A stretch of 64,000 nt of DNA from the NCBI GenBank assembly GCA_013399115.1, contig VXAA01000606.1:1103434-1167433 (forward strand). Reading direction: 5' to 3'. The stretch's first letter is position 1, and each line of letters starts with the position of its first letter. Source of the DNA: Anseranas semipalmata (Eukaryota; Chordata; Aves; Anseriformes; Anseranatidae). The notes beneath the pieces are model-generated. The model worked only from the letters and a program-made list of their open reading frames with translations, made no database searches and was not told where the DNA came from. The position numbers and the translations under genes were made by a program. This document shows positions 1 to 13,427 of this stretch, one piece after another.

Positions 1-1811
1 CTTACCCACATCAAAGATTTTTTTCTAGTCTCAGCTGAACACCCAGAAAGCATCCAGAGATCCAGGGCTGCTTCACTCCCTGCTTAGCTGAGCCACAGTT
101 ACAGTAACTGCCATTCACAATTTATGAGACCAAAGCACTAAATTAATTGCTTTGAAACACCATCATTATGATCACCAAGAGCCCCTAGAAGTAATTACAT
201 GGATTTTACGACCAAATGCAAGAAAGAAAAAGAAAAGGTCAGACCTTCTGCACTGAGAGTTTTGTTTCTGTTTTCATAGCCCAAAGGATTTCTAAGAGAT
301 ACAGGCTGAGTTATTGCGACCTTTCTTTCTCCCAACTTTCTAATTAGCAGAATTGCACACCTACACCTAAAAACACTGTCATACTGAGAACACGGTGATT
401 GGCTTTGAATTTACTGAATGTGATAGCTGTATTTACTACATAAATAGCAGGGCTCTGCACTTCCACACTACTCTTGCATTCAGCTAAGCATCATACATCA
501 GACTGCTTTATAAACATGTTATTTAAGACTCAGTATGCCATCAAGCACACACAGATGGTGGAAGTTGAAAACCTGCTCTGCTACAATTGTTTCAATTGCT
601 CTTTTCACCCTCTATACCAGCAAAGCCTGGAAATAACAACAGAGCAATGAAAACTCAGGAACAGAGCACAGGACTGTGAGAACAAAACAAAACTAAACAA
701 AAAAAAAAGACGATAAAAACCAGAATGTTTATTGCCAGGAAAAGCTATCTTAGAATAACAAGAAGAATTGTTTTCTCAGCCCAAGAGCTAACTTGTGAGA
801 TCAAATCTCAAATCAAGTGAATTCATTGTTTTATACAAAGGTTCATGCCTTACACTCCTGCACACACCATGGCAGCTCCCCTTTCAAAAGATACCTCAAA
901 TAGGAGACAAACATGTTATTCAGTAAAACAAGAGGCAGGTCTTGGCCATGCTGTATCACAATCTTTCTTAAAAAGCTTTTCTACATGTTAGTGGTGTTCA
1001 CAGTTTTGGTTGTGCCCAATATAAAGAAATGCCCCAAGCACATTGTTGGATACAATCAAGTTTCTTCAATATTTCTCACTTTTTTCTAACTTCTTGACCA
1101 TTAATATCAGGGTAAACACACAAACTAAGAACACAGAGGTGGAAAAAGAAAATTTTTTTCATCTTAAAGAAGTCTCTTACTGCCTTCTGCCGTATGTTGG
1201 TGTGAAGCAAAGGCAGATTGCATTTATGGTTATAGCAAGACGGATTTCTTAGAGATCCTGCTGCTGCTGAGCAGTTGCTGAATGGCACTGGTTACATGCC
1301 ACCAGCTAGCAAGGAAAAGGCTTTTGGACCGCAAGCCGACAGTCTGCCTGGAATCCATCCCATGTTGCGCCTGTAGTCACGATCCATGCATTAAGCCCAA
1401 ATAGATGCTGACAACAATGAAAGACAGGGTCCTGAAGGGCACTGGTTTGAGATGCTCCCTAGGAAGACTGAACCAAGTCCATGCCCCATTACTTGAATCA
1501 GACGAGTGAGCCACTGCAAGCTGAGTGCTTCTATCACAAACATTACTACTGATAGCCCTGAAGAAATGTTTGTTTGAAATCCTGAACTGGCATTCAACTG
1601 CCCCTTTAACTCCACTTTCCAAGTCCCTTGCCTTCCCATGGCACACTGTTCTGCTGTTAAGCCTCCATACAACGGATCAGAGCTCCTGGACATTTATTTT
1701 TAATTAAACGACAGCCTTGAGCAGGTGTACTGCTCTTTTAGAGCCTCCTGGCACAATGCACTGCAGGTCACTATTGAGTGCTGCAAGTGTCTAGGTTGTA
1801 AAATGAATGAG
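1..1811. other. Gene-free unique sequence
   Basis: No gene is supportable here. The sequence is AT-leaning and holds a short A-run near 699-708. Small open frames on both strands at 1043-1707 overlap each other and resemble no protein family I know, so I read them as chance. I see no repeat with a recognisable consensus and no splice-flanked exon. Confidence 0.6.
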
Positions 1812-2069
1812 TTAGAATAGTTCAGTTGGAAGGGACCCACAAAGATTGAATCCAACTGCCTGACCGCTTTAGGGCTAACTAAAAGTTAAAGGATATTAAG
1901 GACATTATCCAAATGCTTTGAACACTGACAGGCTTGGAGCATCAACTGCCTCACTAGGAAGCCTGTTCCAGTGTTTAACCACCTCACAGTAAAGATTTTT
2001 TTCCTAATATCCCGTCTGAAATGAATATTCTTGAATGAACATTCTTCAATCAACTCTATCAGGTCCATT
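1812..2069 (-). mobile_element. CR1 LINE 3' end relic (bird-type, 5'-truncated)
   Basis: Read on the plus strand, this is the reverse complement of a CR1 tail. It starts with a degenerate TTAGAATAG and GTTGGAAGGGACC-like block, then TCCAACTGCC, GACAGGCTTGGAGCATCAAC, GCCTGTTCCAGTGTTTAACC and TTTTTTCCTAATATCC. That order of blocks is the classic avian CR1 3' region. On the minus strand the frame at 1886-2068 reads like the worn C-terminus of the CR1 reverse-transcriptase ORF, with FRRDIRKKIFTVRW followed by LNTGTGFLVRQ. The copy is about 260 bp, severely 5'-truncated as is usual for CR1, and clearly diverged, so it is inactive. The 3' octamer microsatellite typical of CR1 is not cleanly preserved. 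The subfamily is not resolved. Confidence 0.9.
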
Positions 2070-2612
2070 GAGACACTACATTAACAGCCATTTCAGGATG
2101 ACACTAGACAGATGATTTTGCTGGACTTACTGAATGGGAAAAAAAAAATTCTCTCAGGGTCACCAGTACTTCCAGTATTCAGACTAGCTTTCTGTGAGCT
2201 AGTTCACATTTCTGCCAATGCACAGGTATTGCCTTGGCTGGCGTAATTTGTAAAATCCATACACGAGACCAGAACCTCAATGTTTTAGTAGAATTGCTTC
2301 TGTAAGGTCAAATCAGAGAAATTTGTGCGAGTTCCCACCAGTTCAGAAGCGCTGGGGGTGTCTGGGGCGCTTGGCTGTACACTGTAACAGAAACCCAGTA
2401 TCTGATCTTCCTAAAGGAACTGAGTCATGGTTTCAAAAAACCCATCCAAGCTTTATTGCACACACCTGCACTAAACACTCAGAGGTGTGTTCTGCATATA
2501 TTCCTTTGTCATCTTCTCAGCATCTTACTCAACACACACTTCCCGAAAATACCCAGCTGGCACAAGCATACACATTTGGAAGCCAGACTCTGGCACAGGG
2601 TGGCATCACTCC
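2070..2612. other. Gene-free unique sequence
   Basis: There is no supportable gene. A frame at 2323-2637 is open for 104 codons but has no recognisable domain and runs into the old repeat relic at its end. There is a short A-run near 2140-2148. Confidence 0.55.
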
Positions 2613-2650
2613 AGGGAAGTCAATTTACACTGGCTGAGAATCTGACCTAT
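2613..2650 (+). repeat. Relic of an ancient amniote interspersed repeat (TTTACAC...GAGAATYTGACC)
   Basis: The block AATTTACACTGGCTGAGAAT followed by CTGACC matches a second copy in this window at about 58187-58217, in the same orientation (TTTACAC, then GAGAATYTGACC). I recall the pattern 'dTTTACACcagc...gAgaaTctGgCCc' as part of old LINE/SINE-type repeats abundant in turtles and crocodilians. The copy is very short, and the family name is not established. The internal match between the two copies is directly visible. Confidence 0.45.
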
Positions 2651-2848
2651 ATTTACCTGCTTAACTTAGGGCACCCTATAACTCTGTGCTCATTTGCAAA
2701 AGCCTGAACTGTTGTCTACACGGCTGTGCTCAACCTGCTAGGAAAACTCATTTTTACTTCATTCCCACTGAGTGCATAATCAAGTCTTTGCCTCTACTGT
2801 GCATGGAGGGGGTAAGGATTGCAGAAGAGGGAAAGAGGGGGTGTATTT

Positions 2849-2864
2849 TATATATATATANTAT
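2849..2864. repeat. Short (TA)n run with an ambiguous base
   Basis: A TA dinucleotide run of about eight units carries an unresolved N at 2861. The N is the only ambiguous base I noticed in the window. It suggests a polymorphic or poorly read microsatellite, not a biological feature. Confidence 0.85.
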
Positions 2865-5083
2865 TGTACGACTATTCACCTGCTTGCTGTGACCTTCTCA
2901 GCATATTTAAGGAGGGAATCTGACACTGGGACCAAGCACCAGGCTGGAGGAGAAGTCAGCTAACAAAAAACACATGTGCTCAAGCATTTTGCTTTGCCTT
3001 GCTAATATTGAAGAGATTTGTTTTGCTCAGTAAAGCACTTGCATTTCAGCTCATTCCTGCAGGGAAAAGCTAATCCTCAAGTTATGGCAATAGAGCCTGC
3101 TGATATGGGGAAGGAAGGAGGGGGCCAGAGAACCAAGGGAAGGGGGAGAAAGAAAAGATTCAGCATTTTAGCCTGACCTGACTCCAGGTTCACACGAGAA
3201 GAGGTGAAGCTGCAGCTGTCACGCTGAAGGGAAATGCAGTCATTTATAAACCCAGGGAAACCTCCTGGGAAAGAGGAGAAAAAAAGCATTCCTTAAGACT
3301 AGAGTTAAGGGTAGGTCTTTCCCACCACATAAGAGCCAGTGCATCCAGACCAAACTCTAGCACTATTCGCATTGCGGCTCCATCCAGATTTGCTTCTTGC
3401 CCCTGCAGAGGCAGAAGCCACCAGCCTTTTCCACATATTCTCTCCAACATCCCAGACCTCCCCTGGCCCAAGTTCTACCACCAAAGCACACATTCATCCA
3501 CCTGTAATATCTGATTTCCAAAAGATCTCGTGAAAACAGCTACTGTCCAAGGTGGCTGAACACTGAGGAAAAAAATACAGCTTGTGCTTCCTCTGCTCTC
3601 TCCCAGTTCTGAACATCACTTTCATTAGAGTTTTGACTCATATTTCTGCTATTGGCAAGAATGTAAAAGTTTGCCTGTGCAGCCAAACTGGGAATAATTG
3701 CTGTGAATACATGATTTGGTACTGGGATCTCTTCACATATTTCAACACATCTCGGAGGCAAGAGAGAGAAATGACACTGAGTACTCAGGAGGCTATCAAC
3801 CATAGCACACAGCAAATCGTTTAGAGAAGCATTTGATCAACACAGAGACAGAAAACTGAATACCAAACTGGTCTGTGACCCACAGGGCAGAAGAACTCAA
3901 ATTGCAAGAGGGGCTCATGGGGAAGGAAAAAAAACAGCAGGATTCCCAGACTAAAATAAAAGCTACAGCTGCCAGCTAGTTTGTTCATCTTGAATAACTG
4001 AAGTGGGCTTTCTAGTAGTCTCTCAACCTCATTTTATGAGGGAAAAATAAAATTGGGAGAAAAATATAGTTACTTTCTTGCAGTAGCTACTTGGATTCAT
4101 TGTTTCTGTGACCTGCCAATGAAGAAAGAGGTGATGGGAACACTTCTCCTTGTGCTAAGTGCCCTGGCAGCATGTGCTTAGCCTGGCAGGGGAGCCCAGA
4201 GTTTCAAAGGGCATATTATATCCTGCTAATTGAACCAGCATCATTTTAGCATCTCCCCATGAGCCTGTCAGGTTTGTGCACAGGCAACCGAGAAGATCTT
4301 AATGGACCTGGGAGGCTGAAGGAGCCAGAAGGACCAGGCAAGAGCTGAGAAAATGGGCCACGGTGGGAGGGCATCAAACCCATTTGGGTTAGTAATGTAC
4401 CTTCCTGGATGCAAGGCAGAAGTCTAGGACTGTGTTAGATAATTACCGTATAAGAGAAACTCAGCAAGGCTCTCCCAGCACACAAGGCTTTTACAGAAAG
4501 GAGGAAAAAAAACCCAACAGTGCAATTAATACATTTGCTGCAGCTTTCCATCACATTCCACCAACACCACCCAGCTCCAGTTGTCAGCATGTGTCTGAAA
4601 TGAACCGCCCTGCGAAGGCAGCAGCCCCACTCGCACAGAGGCAAAGGATAAGATTTCAGGAAAGGCTGAAGCCCACTGTTAAGGGATTCAACCCAGATAA
4701 ATTGCCTGTCAGCTACAGCTGAAGTACAGTGTTGGCTGCCCTTCTCTTGATGAAGAACAGCCAGACTTTACCAAGCACGATGTACCTGGCTCCCATGGAA
4801 ACCAAAGTTTAGTTCTCCAGTGATGTGTAAAAGCCAGCTCACTTGTGGAGGAAATACACATAGTGAAACAAAGGCAGATCCAAAGGAATAATGCTGATTT
4901 TGCTTCTATATACGCTCTGCAAGGGCACAGGCTGAAATGCAATAGCAATACCTGGGTTACTTATTGTTGGTAAAAGTCCCAACAAAATCATGACCATGTG
5001 CACAGTATGTTTCAAAGCACTAGCAATCAGAGTAAACATAAAAAGGTCTTTTTTTTAAATCACCCCAGATGTACTCAGAGGAT
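2865..5083. other. Gene-free unique sequence with a G/A-rich patch
   Basis: No gene is supportable. About 3102-3157 is strongly purine-rich on the plus strand (runs such as GGGGAAGGAAGGAGGGGG). Frames of 60-96 codons at 3077-3824 and 4432-4948 overlap on opposite strands and have no recognisable motif. The rest is non-repetitive to my eye. Confidence 0.55.
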
Positions 5084-5205
5084 CTGAGGCCCAGAGAAGC
5101 TAAATGACTTGTCCAAGATGAAACAAGGGCTTGGAAGTGGATCTAGCATGTATATCCATATGTTGAGTCTATTCAGTACTCTGACCATGCCTTCTCTCTC
5201 ATATG
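5084..5205 (-). repeat. MIR-type tRNA-derived SINE relic, reversed
   Basis: The plus strand reads GATCTGAGGCCCAGAGAAGC, then TAAATGACTTGTCCAAGATG. This is the reverse complement of the MIR core-region motif (gaggcacagagaggttaag, tgacttgcccaaggtcacac). The distal part, AGTACTCTGACCATGCCTTC, fits the reversed tRNA-like head seen in amniote MIR relatives (a 'taaccactggaccat' type of sequence). The length of about 120 bp and the block order support a real SINE copy. Divergence is high, so it is old. It could belong to an AmnSINE or CORE-SINE relative instead of MIR proper. Confidence 0.75.
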
Positions 5206-8200
5206 GTAACTCAAACAGTTTTGGGTGTGTACCTCATAATGCCATTTACTACCTACATACATCTTCTAACATACACAGCCAAGCTCCTTGTGGGATTTGT
5301 GTTTAATTAGCAGGCTTGCTTGTGGAGCTAACAGGTGTGTTAGATGTGAATAGAGCACATTCTCAGCTCGCTAAGTGTGTGTTGCAAACCATGTTACGAG
5401 ACCTCATCCAAGGAAAAAACAAAACCATCCAGCACCATCCAGTCCCTCTGGATCCCAGAGAGACCAGTGACCAGCACCATGCCCACCCACCCAACATCCC
5501 GTGATGCCCTCAGGCTCCCCACACATGCACTCAAGGAGTTAAGTCATTCGCACTCTTTTCCGTTCAGTGCTTGATCCCAGGGAATAAGTAAAAGCGCTTT
5601 CTTACTGGATTCACTTTGATTGCAGGAAAGAGAAACATACCTGAAGGAAGCAGCAAGAATTTGGAGGAAGACTGTGGCTGACATGGCATATCTGCATCCT
5701 TGTCTGAATATTGTCCCTGACTCCTTCTCCCTTTTCTGTTGGTTTGTATAAGAGGGCAAGGAGCATCTCATACTGCCAACCTGTGCAGAGCCCTTTGTTA
5801 ACTCGGAAGATAGTTTTGTGATAGGGACTGGAAGGAAAAGCATCTTCACCTTTTAGTCACTTCTTCCAACTCATCTTGATACCATTACTTTGTACAGAAA
5901 ATCTGGACTGAAGGTGGCTTATTCAGGACTCATTTAAATGAAGAGCCATGCTAAAACAAACGAGAAATTCCCTTATCCACACCTTCTCGGAGTGATTTTT
6001 CTAAGATCATTGCTAAAAAAAAAAAAGGCTGAAATGGAAAGAAATCATCTCCATAGATTCAAAATATTTTCCATGGAAAATCTGGTCCAAAGACAAGGTG
6101 ACATCTCCAAAACATTCATATGACCAAAACTTTCTCTAACCAGGCCCAGACAAGGAGTGATTGTCTACAGAAGTGTCTGAAATTATACTGGGTAGGAGGA
6201 CTGCTGCTCCTGTCCTTGGGAACTGTCCTACAGCCAAATTTACTCTCAGCATGATTTTCCTGATGCTCAAAGTGCTTATATCTTTGTACCACTCAGCGCC
6301 TCCCATCCTGAGAGCCCCCCCCCACAATGTATAGCTTCTTATGACTTCTCACAAATTTATCCATGGCAGTAGGCAAAAAGAGATGAACAGGAAGATAAAG
6401 CTCATCGCATGGATTTTAAGCCTGATCTCTCACTCCTGCTAAGAGGTACCTTCCAGCAGAACAGCAAGCATCCTCAGTCTGACTGACACTGCAGGTTTTT
6501 TTTTTTCAACAGGTGGGAAACCAGCACCTTATTAAAACTGGGACCACCTTCCTTCCACAAGATGAGATGATCCACTCTAAGAGAATTTTACCCTGTGAAC
6601 AACTCAAGCCCTTCCTTTTTCCCCTTCAAAATAAGCTACAGCTCACTGGATAAGCAGCCTCCTATTACCGGGACACAGGACAATGTACTGGGAACTGCTC
6701 CAGTTTCTCTGCTGTGATAAACTCAGCTTAGATTAGCCCTGCACACACTACACAAATAGAAACTGGATTTTTAAAAGAAGATAAACACCAGTTTTGGAAA
6801 GTTCCCCTGATGCTGTTCAGGATTCCTTCCCACATAGTGATGGGTTGTTTGATTTTTAACACACATTACGTTCTTCTCTTTGCTGCATCATCCAACTACC
6901 ATTCAGGGAGACTAACCATGTGAAAGAAGTCATGCCACAAAGACACATGGTAAATGCACACAAACCTGTTCACAAAGGTCCCAGACTAGTCGCATCTTCC
7001 CAAGACCATCTCCAACCGCATTATGGTTGTCCAAATCATACGGCTCATCCCAGCTAGATTGAAAACTCCAAAGTTTGAATCAACATCTTCTAAGCGCATG
7101 CAGATGCCAGAAGGCTTTTCACATTCAAACTGTCCCCTTGGGTAAAAGCCTCAACATTGCTCTTCATCCAGCACCACAGCCTCCAGTGTTGTTTCTTTTG
7201 GGCTGGGCACCATCATCCATCTCCAGTGGTCATTCACATCAGCAGATGCTTTACCTGGGGTAAGGACTCGCAGGATTCAGTCCACCAGGCAGGTCTTTTC
7301 TGACACTGATTTTCACAAGATGGCACTAAGACAAGAGTAACATATAGCTGGGCTTGCAAAAAGAACTAGATCCAACTATTGCCAGTCTCCCAGGCATTCA
7401 AACCCTTATTCAAGAAAAGCATTTCTCAACCTTTTATTCCCCTCCCCCCACCCCGTCTCAATTAGAAAACTGAAATCATTTTTTCCCTGCCTTTAGCAAC
7501 TCTGACTTCCCCTTCCAAGGGAAGTTGCAGCACAAGTTGGCAAGCCCTGTTAACAGGAACAAAAGCATACTCTGATCTGAGAGGGGCTTGGACCTGTGAT
7601 TTACTCTGAACACCACTATAGAGAAGGTCTCTCCAGGTGGGTTATGTCAGACTAATGCTATCTACATAAGGAGGGAGGCAAGTATTTAAAAGTGCTTGAA
7701 GTCACAAGATGGCACCAACCCATCAGTCAAACAACCCCTGGGTAACCAAAGAGGGGTTTGTCACAGAGATGGAAGTCTCCTTTCTGAGTTTCAGAAACTC
7801 AGGTGCATGAATAGAGTTCCTCAAATGCCTCCATCGGCACACAGGAGTTATTTGCTCTCTGGCTTTCGAAGAGGAATGCAGTTGGTTTTGGCTCCTTTGT
7901 CCCGTCTGCTGGGCGAGGAAGCTGCTGAGGAGCAAAACCCAGCCAGCCTGGAGCAGCAGCTGCCCCAGCAGCCAGGTGGGCCAGCCCCAGAGCTGCCTTC
8001 TGACGAGGTGGGCTATGTGATCGATGGAAAGAGGTCCTGCCAGGCTGCCCCCCGTGCAGCTTCCAAGGTGCATATACACAGAGACTCACAGAAGGTACCT
8101 CCATGTAGCTAGGCTGTTCTCCTCCATGCTTTTATGTTTTCTGTAAAGATGAAAGCAATTCTCTGCAAATACACATGCTCTCCCCTCCCTCAGGGCATTG

Positions 8201-11200
8201 GTAGCCCAAGGATTTCTTCAGCAAATGGGACCTTTTTATGGGAAAGTCTAGACTTCCTAATGACCTTGGAAAAGCAGCCAAGTCCTCCAGCCAGCCAGCA
8301 CCGCCTCCAGGCCGCTGTCTCTGTCCCATTGCCTGGGGAGCCCTTCTCCTCCCACCGCTTCCACCTTCTGCAGCTGCCTTTGGTCCTCAGTGCAGCAAAC
8401 CACTTGCTTCATAGGCCCTTCCTCCCTCGCTATTCCTTACCGGTGTGGCTAACATAATCCTTCTCCATCTTCACCACCAAACTTGCACCCTTGAAAATAC
8501 CACACTTCGCTCTGCAGATCAGATAACTTCATTTTCTTCTTGAACTTAAACACAGATGATTAATCTATTTCCTGGCCGGTTTCTACAGCTACCACTTAAC
8601 CTATTCCCTTCTCCAGTGTTAGCTAAACAGTCAGCCTGGCTTTCACTGCTGCTTTCCTCTCCACATGGGGCTCAGCCTGCAACTCCCACCACGCCCTCCA
8701 AATACCCAGGCAGGTTTCATTGCCATTTCCCAAAACACCACACAGAGCAGACAAGGTGTGGTGTATGGCTGCTTTGCACACACAGCACAACAGTAACAAC
8801 ACGTAAACCCCTCTGCACCACATGGTCATGACACCCACATTCATGGAAGGAGCAAGCCCTGCTCCCCCACATCTGGCTGCGAGACCGATCCTGTCTCCAT
8901 CTCCACACCTGCTGAACGGCTCAGTTCAAGCCAGGAATCCAGTGTTTGACTTTGGCATTATTTAATCGTAGAAACACAATTTTCTTTGGCTCCTTTGGCA
9001 CTAACGCACAGTGCTCCCACATTATGTTCCCTAATGAAGGCCACCTGAAGCCCAAAACGATGTCTGAACACAACAGTGTTCTCTTTTCATGATGGGCTAA
9101 CAAAAAATAATACTCCGTATTTCTCTCTCATAGATAAACTTGGCCATCATGCTAAGGAAATTGAAGCAAATAGAGCCAGTCCGTCAACTGGAATGCTCAG
9201 CCTGCTGCCTGCTCTGGCTGTTACTTTACATGGGTCTTAAGTTAAATGTCAAATAGTGTTTGGCACAAGAGCCTCATGGCTGCCCTTAGAGAAAATCTGA
9301 CACCTTCGTTAACTGTTTCCCACTGCTCTCTACTGCTTGGCTAGGGGCAGGGGAAGTACGGGCGTCTTATAGCTCCCTGCTTTTTTCTACAAAGAAAGCA
9401 TGAAAAAATAATTTCTTGTTGTGTTTATTCAAAGGGACTGCAAGGGGTGCAACAGTTGGTAGCACTGGGCAAGATTTGGGGCAACTTGTCGGTTTTGGCT
9501 TCCTGGCACTTCCATCCTCCTTAAGCTGACATGACACACAGCAATGCTCTCTCATCTCTGTCAACTCCAGCATAAGTGCTTTTGATTCTGGGCTTTAGCA
9601 CCTTTTCGCAAAACCAAGTTGTGATGGCACTACTATGCAAGCTCATCCTGCCACCTTGCAGTGCCAGTCAGGTGAGTACCCCGTCACACCTTTTCCATCA
9701 CCTGGCTCCTCCTTTCCACTGCATCTCCAGGAGATACACCATGCACAACATCCACTGAAGCCCTCCCCAGGAGCCAGCATGCCTGCTGACACTGGGATGG
9801 GAACAGGGCTGTCAGGCACATCCCCACAAACTGGGCTTTAAGACTACGATCGGGTTACTGTAGCTAAACAGCAATGACAACTGAGCCACAGCAACTCTGC
9901 GAGCACACACGGAGCCAAAAGAAATGGAAATGGAATTCGGCTCAGCCAAGACCACCCAGACTGCCTGCGGGGATGAGTCTGTGCCTCTCGCCATCCTCAG
10001 CTCTTCCTGTTCTCCAGGCTGAAATGTCAATCCAGGCAAACTGATCAATCAGCAAAGATGCAATATTCACTCTCTCTCATCAGAAATCAATGAGAAACAG
10101 CCAGCATTTGGCAGGACTAAATATATGTCCAGGGAGGTCTTATGTGGAAGCAGTTGTCTAAGCAGATAGCCTGCAGGGACATTAAAATGGCCCCGGGGAA
10201 AGAGGTGTTTTATACCAGAAATACATTTTTCTTCCAGGTCTAAAAGTCATCAGATCGACACACAGGGTAGAAATAGCTCATTCCTGATGGCCAGAACTAT
10301 ATATGTTTGTGAGTTTGTTATTAAAAAAAAAGAAACACTCAGCTGAGGGCCCAAGACACTGTTCCTCCTATACACCTTGAATCCAGTTTGGGTTTACACG
10401 TGCATCACCTCCACCCCATCGCTTTACTCCCCACGAGAAGTTCCCATCAGCTTCAGTGAGGGTGCTCTAGGAAGTTCACACCAAGCTTTGGGTGTTGCTG
10501 GAAGGGCTGTGAGAAGATGAGCCTTTCCCATGGACTTGTTACTATTCCATGTCTGCACCCAGCTGGAGCCCAGAGCTGCAGAGAGGAAAAACAGGAACCT
10601 ATGTATTTATTGTTTTAACCCTTCACCTCCTATGGAAAAAATAAGAGTAATTGCCTGTGGTTTTAGGTGAAATTTGGGCAAAGGTTAAAGGGATTGGGGA
10701 GGCAGGGGGGGCAGTGAGTGGAAAAATATGAGGGAGCAAAAAAAGGGTATTTCTGGAGTGTTCCAGTAAAACTGTACTTTAATAACAGCAAAACTTCAGT
10801 CTTATTGATCACACTGCTGACAGGACTCATACAGTGATGGTGTTACTATAACTGTCCCAAGTTTGTCCCTGCTACTGTGGAAGGAGGAAAGATTGTTAGA
10901 GATGAGGACGACAAGGAGCTGCTCCTTATTCAGAGAAACTCACTCATGAAGACAAGAAATCCATGCAAAGCTAGTGACTTTCAGAGGCTCAAGGGATGTG
11001 TGAAAGCAAAGGAACACACCAGCGGGTACAAGCAAAACTGGCTCCAAATTCTGCAGATTCCTGCAGCCCCAATACACTGTTAGGGTGGGGAGTCCAAATG
11101 TCACCTACCTGTGACACCATTAGCCAGCACTTCCCTGCCAAGGACAGCCTCAAGACCCATGCCTTCTGCTCAGCAGTCTCTAGCTGTAATGGAGAGAGAG

Positions 11201-12414
11201 CACAAGCATCCTCAAGTGCCACAGTGCTGGCTTGCAATACAGTAGAAAAATCCTCCCCCTTTTTTTCCCCCCCTTCTCTCCCAAGCAGTATGCTGCTCTC
11301 TGATGTGCTCTGCTGATGGGTCTAGAGCAGAGCAGGAAAGAGTCAGTGCTTCCTATGCAAAAAGGAAACCTAGTGGGATAGAAGATGCTTGATCTCTTAT
11401 TTACCTCTCCCACCCTGTTTTCCAACACATAACTACTTGTTCTGAATGAACTCCTGAACTGTTGCAAGCCTAATTAATTTCCTACATGCCCCTGAGACTT
11501 GTCAAGGCTTAAAAGAAAAAGACCTTTCAAAAATGATCAAAAATAGTGAAGGAACACTTCCCCCATACGCAGTACACTTACTTGCAAACTGCTGTGCTGC
11601 CTGAGCACGGCAGGATACAAAGCAAGCGTGCCATGAGTTGCATGAACTGTAAGGTCTCAGTCTGGACCCAGACTGCAGGGCTGCACCCCTGATGTGCCCA
11701 CTTGTCCTGTTGGCCAACCAAGCTGCTGGAGCTCCAGCAGGGTCGAGGTGGTGGCCACCTTAATGACACATCTTTGGGAGAAAGCAGGCCCATCGACATT
11801 GGGACTAGAGGGACAGAGCCACAGGTGTGCTACATAGGGGTGGTGTATGTAAGCTGCCCTTCCCCACTTTGCTAATTGTAGTCTCCTCTTACCAGGAAAA
11901 AAACTTGAATATTAGCATTTTGCTCAGCAATGACAGGCTGACATATTTGGTGTTTTCCACCTAAAATTAGTTACCACCAGAAATACAACTCAGGAAAGAA
12001 TGCTTCAGCAGCATCCCCTGCAAGCCCACCACCGCAGCTGCAGGGACCTGCTGAACAATGCAATGACTTCTGTATTGAGCGAGTGGTGTTGCATAGAGAG
12101 GGTTGTCATTGAAATGCAAGCGTGGGTAGAAGAAAGCTTGTGAGGGAAAAAAATCTCTCTCCAGCTACCAACTCTGTATCTGATAGGAAAGAAAAACAGG
12201 AAGAAGGATGCCAGCTGTTTGGATAGCTGTTCTCAGTTTAACGTTTCTTCCAAGGTAAATATACTCTCCCAAAGGAAAAAGATTATAATACGGTCTGTGA
12301 AAATTTGCCTCTCAAAGCACTACATCCTGCAGCCAGGAGAGAAAGGCAAAGACAGAAAACGCTGCTTGAGGGCTACAATCTATTAAGACCTGACAGGAGC
12401 AGAGACATCCCACA
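5206..12414. other. 7.2 kb gene-free sequence
   Basis: I see no gene. Homopolymers occur at about 6015-6026 (A) and 6315-6323 (C). The longest frame, 7696-8112 plus (138 codons), lies in a GC-richer patch. It is open in three frames at once (7696-8112 plus; 7723-8079 and 7799-8104 minus) and has no known domain, so I do not call it coding. Pyrimidine-rich sequence at about 8280-8700 is otherwise featureless. About 11251-11280 is a C/T-rich run. The remainder is unique. Confidence 0.55.
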
Positions 12415-12535
12415 CAGCCAGGGAAGAGTCGCTGCAAGAGCAGCCAACAACAATTACTGAGGTGATGTCTCAGTCTGTAAGACAGAGGCCCAGAGAAAAG
12501 CTTGGAGAGCGAGATCACTTGTATTTTGCAAGAGA
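12415..12535 (+). repeat. Diverged direct repeat, copy A
   Basis: This stretch pairs with 13428-13545. Both begin CAGCCAGGGA and share a core of 29 bases at 12442-12470 that differs from the partner at one position (CAACAACAATTACTGAGGTG here, CAACAACAATTGCTGAGGTG there). Similarity then fades through GTCTGTAAG, a CAGA-rich block and CTTGTATTTTG. The last part resembles the reversed MIR motif GAGGCCCAGAGAA. It could be two copies of one old SINE or a local duplication of unique sequence. I recognise no family for the core. Confidence 0.7.
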
Positions 12536-13427
12536 GCACTCACCCCTGGTCGTGTTTCAGGGCACTCCATGGCAACCCACAGCTGGACCAGGCTGGTGAA
12601 AGTCTACCAGCATTTGCACAGCCATGGCCATCGGCACCAGCTGGCCAAGGACCGAGCCACAGGACCAAAGGCATTTATTGCTGTGCAAGGTCAGCCCTTT
12701 CACACCACCGCAACAGACAAGCGGAGAATCCAAATTCTCTCCTGGCACCTATGGGCAGCAAAGGATTTAACAGGAAAATGTTAATCCTTTTTAATAAGAT
12801 GACCTTTTTGGTCTGTACTTAACTAGTTTTAATGAGCCCACCGGCAAGGGTTGATTGATTTACTTGCCTGGTGCTCTTAGACTCAAATTTATTATAATTA
12901 AGTTGTTAACTAAAAAAAGCTTGCCTTGCTCACCATCACTAGGACCACAGCTCATTATTATTAGACTCTCACATGCCTTTCCCCATCATTTTGCATCTAG
13001 GAATTAATGAACAATTGGCAACGCCACTTCTCTCCTCTCTCCCCCTGCACGCTGTCCCTGCAGTGGTTACTTTGGCAGGGAAGGGGCATGAGTGAATGGA
13101 ACAGCAGGACAGAGCTGGGGTTCTGGGCAAAATTGAAGGCTCAGTGCGTGACTCACCAAACCTCTTGGACCACAGAGAGCAGACAAGGGCAGCCTTCCAG
13201 AGCAGCACTGCCCGCTTCTGCTCAGGGGCAGAGCACCGGGTGAGTGGTGACGATGAACAGAGCCTGGGCAGATTACTGTGTGCCAGAGGAGGGAGGGAGA
13301 GTCATGTTTTTATTTACTTAATCAGTAAAACAGCTGTTCCCCCCACTCTTGTCCTTAGAATAATGGGGCATTGTGCTTTTACTGTAATAAAGGGACCACA
13401 CTCACATTATTACATCATGTTATTGTG
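12536..13427. other. Gene-free spacer between the two direct repeats
   Basis: No gene is supportable. Several overlapping frames of 60-114 codons on both strands (12502-12822 and 13007-13440) have no recognisable domain. About 12780-12960 is AT-rich with TTTAATGAG and ATTATAATTAAG motifs. Confidence 0.5.

Noticed and set aside
6265..6290. miR-17/20-family-like sequence (AAAGTGCTTATA)
   Set aside because: Similarity ends after 12 bases, the rest of the mature sequence does not match and no precursor hairpin is apparent.
7696..8112. 138-codon plus frame as an exon
   Set aside because: Two minus-strand frames overlap it almost entirely, and neither its sequence nor its flanks show convincing exon features.
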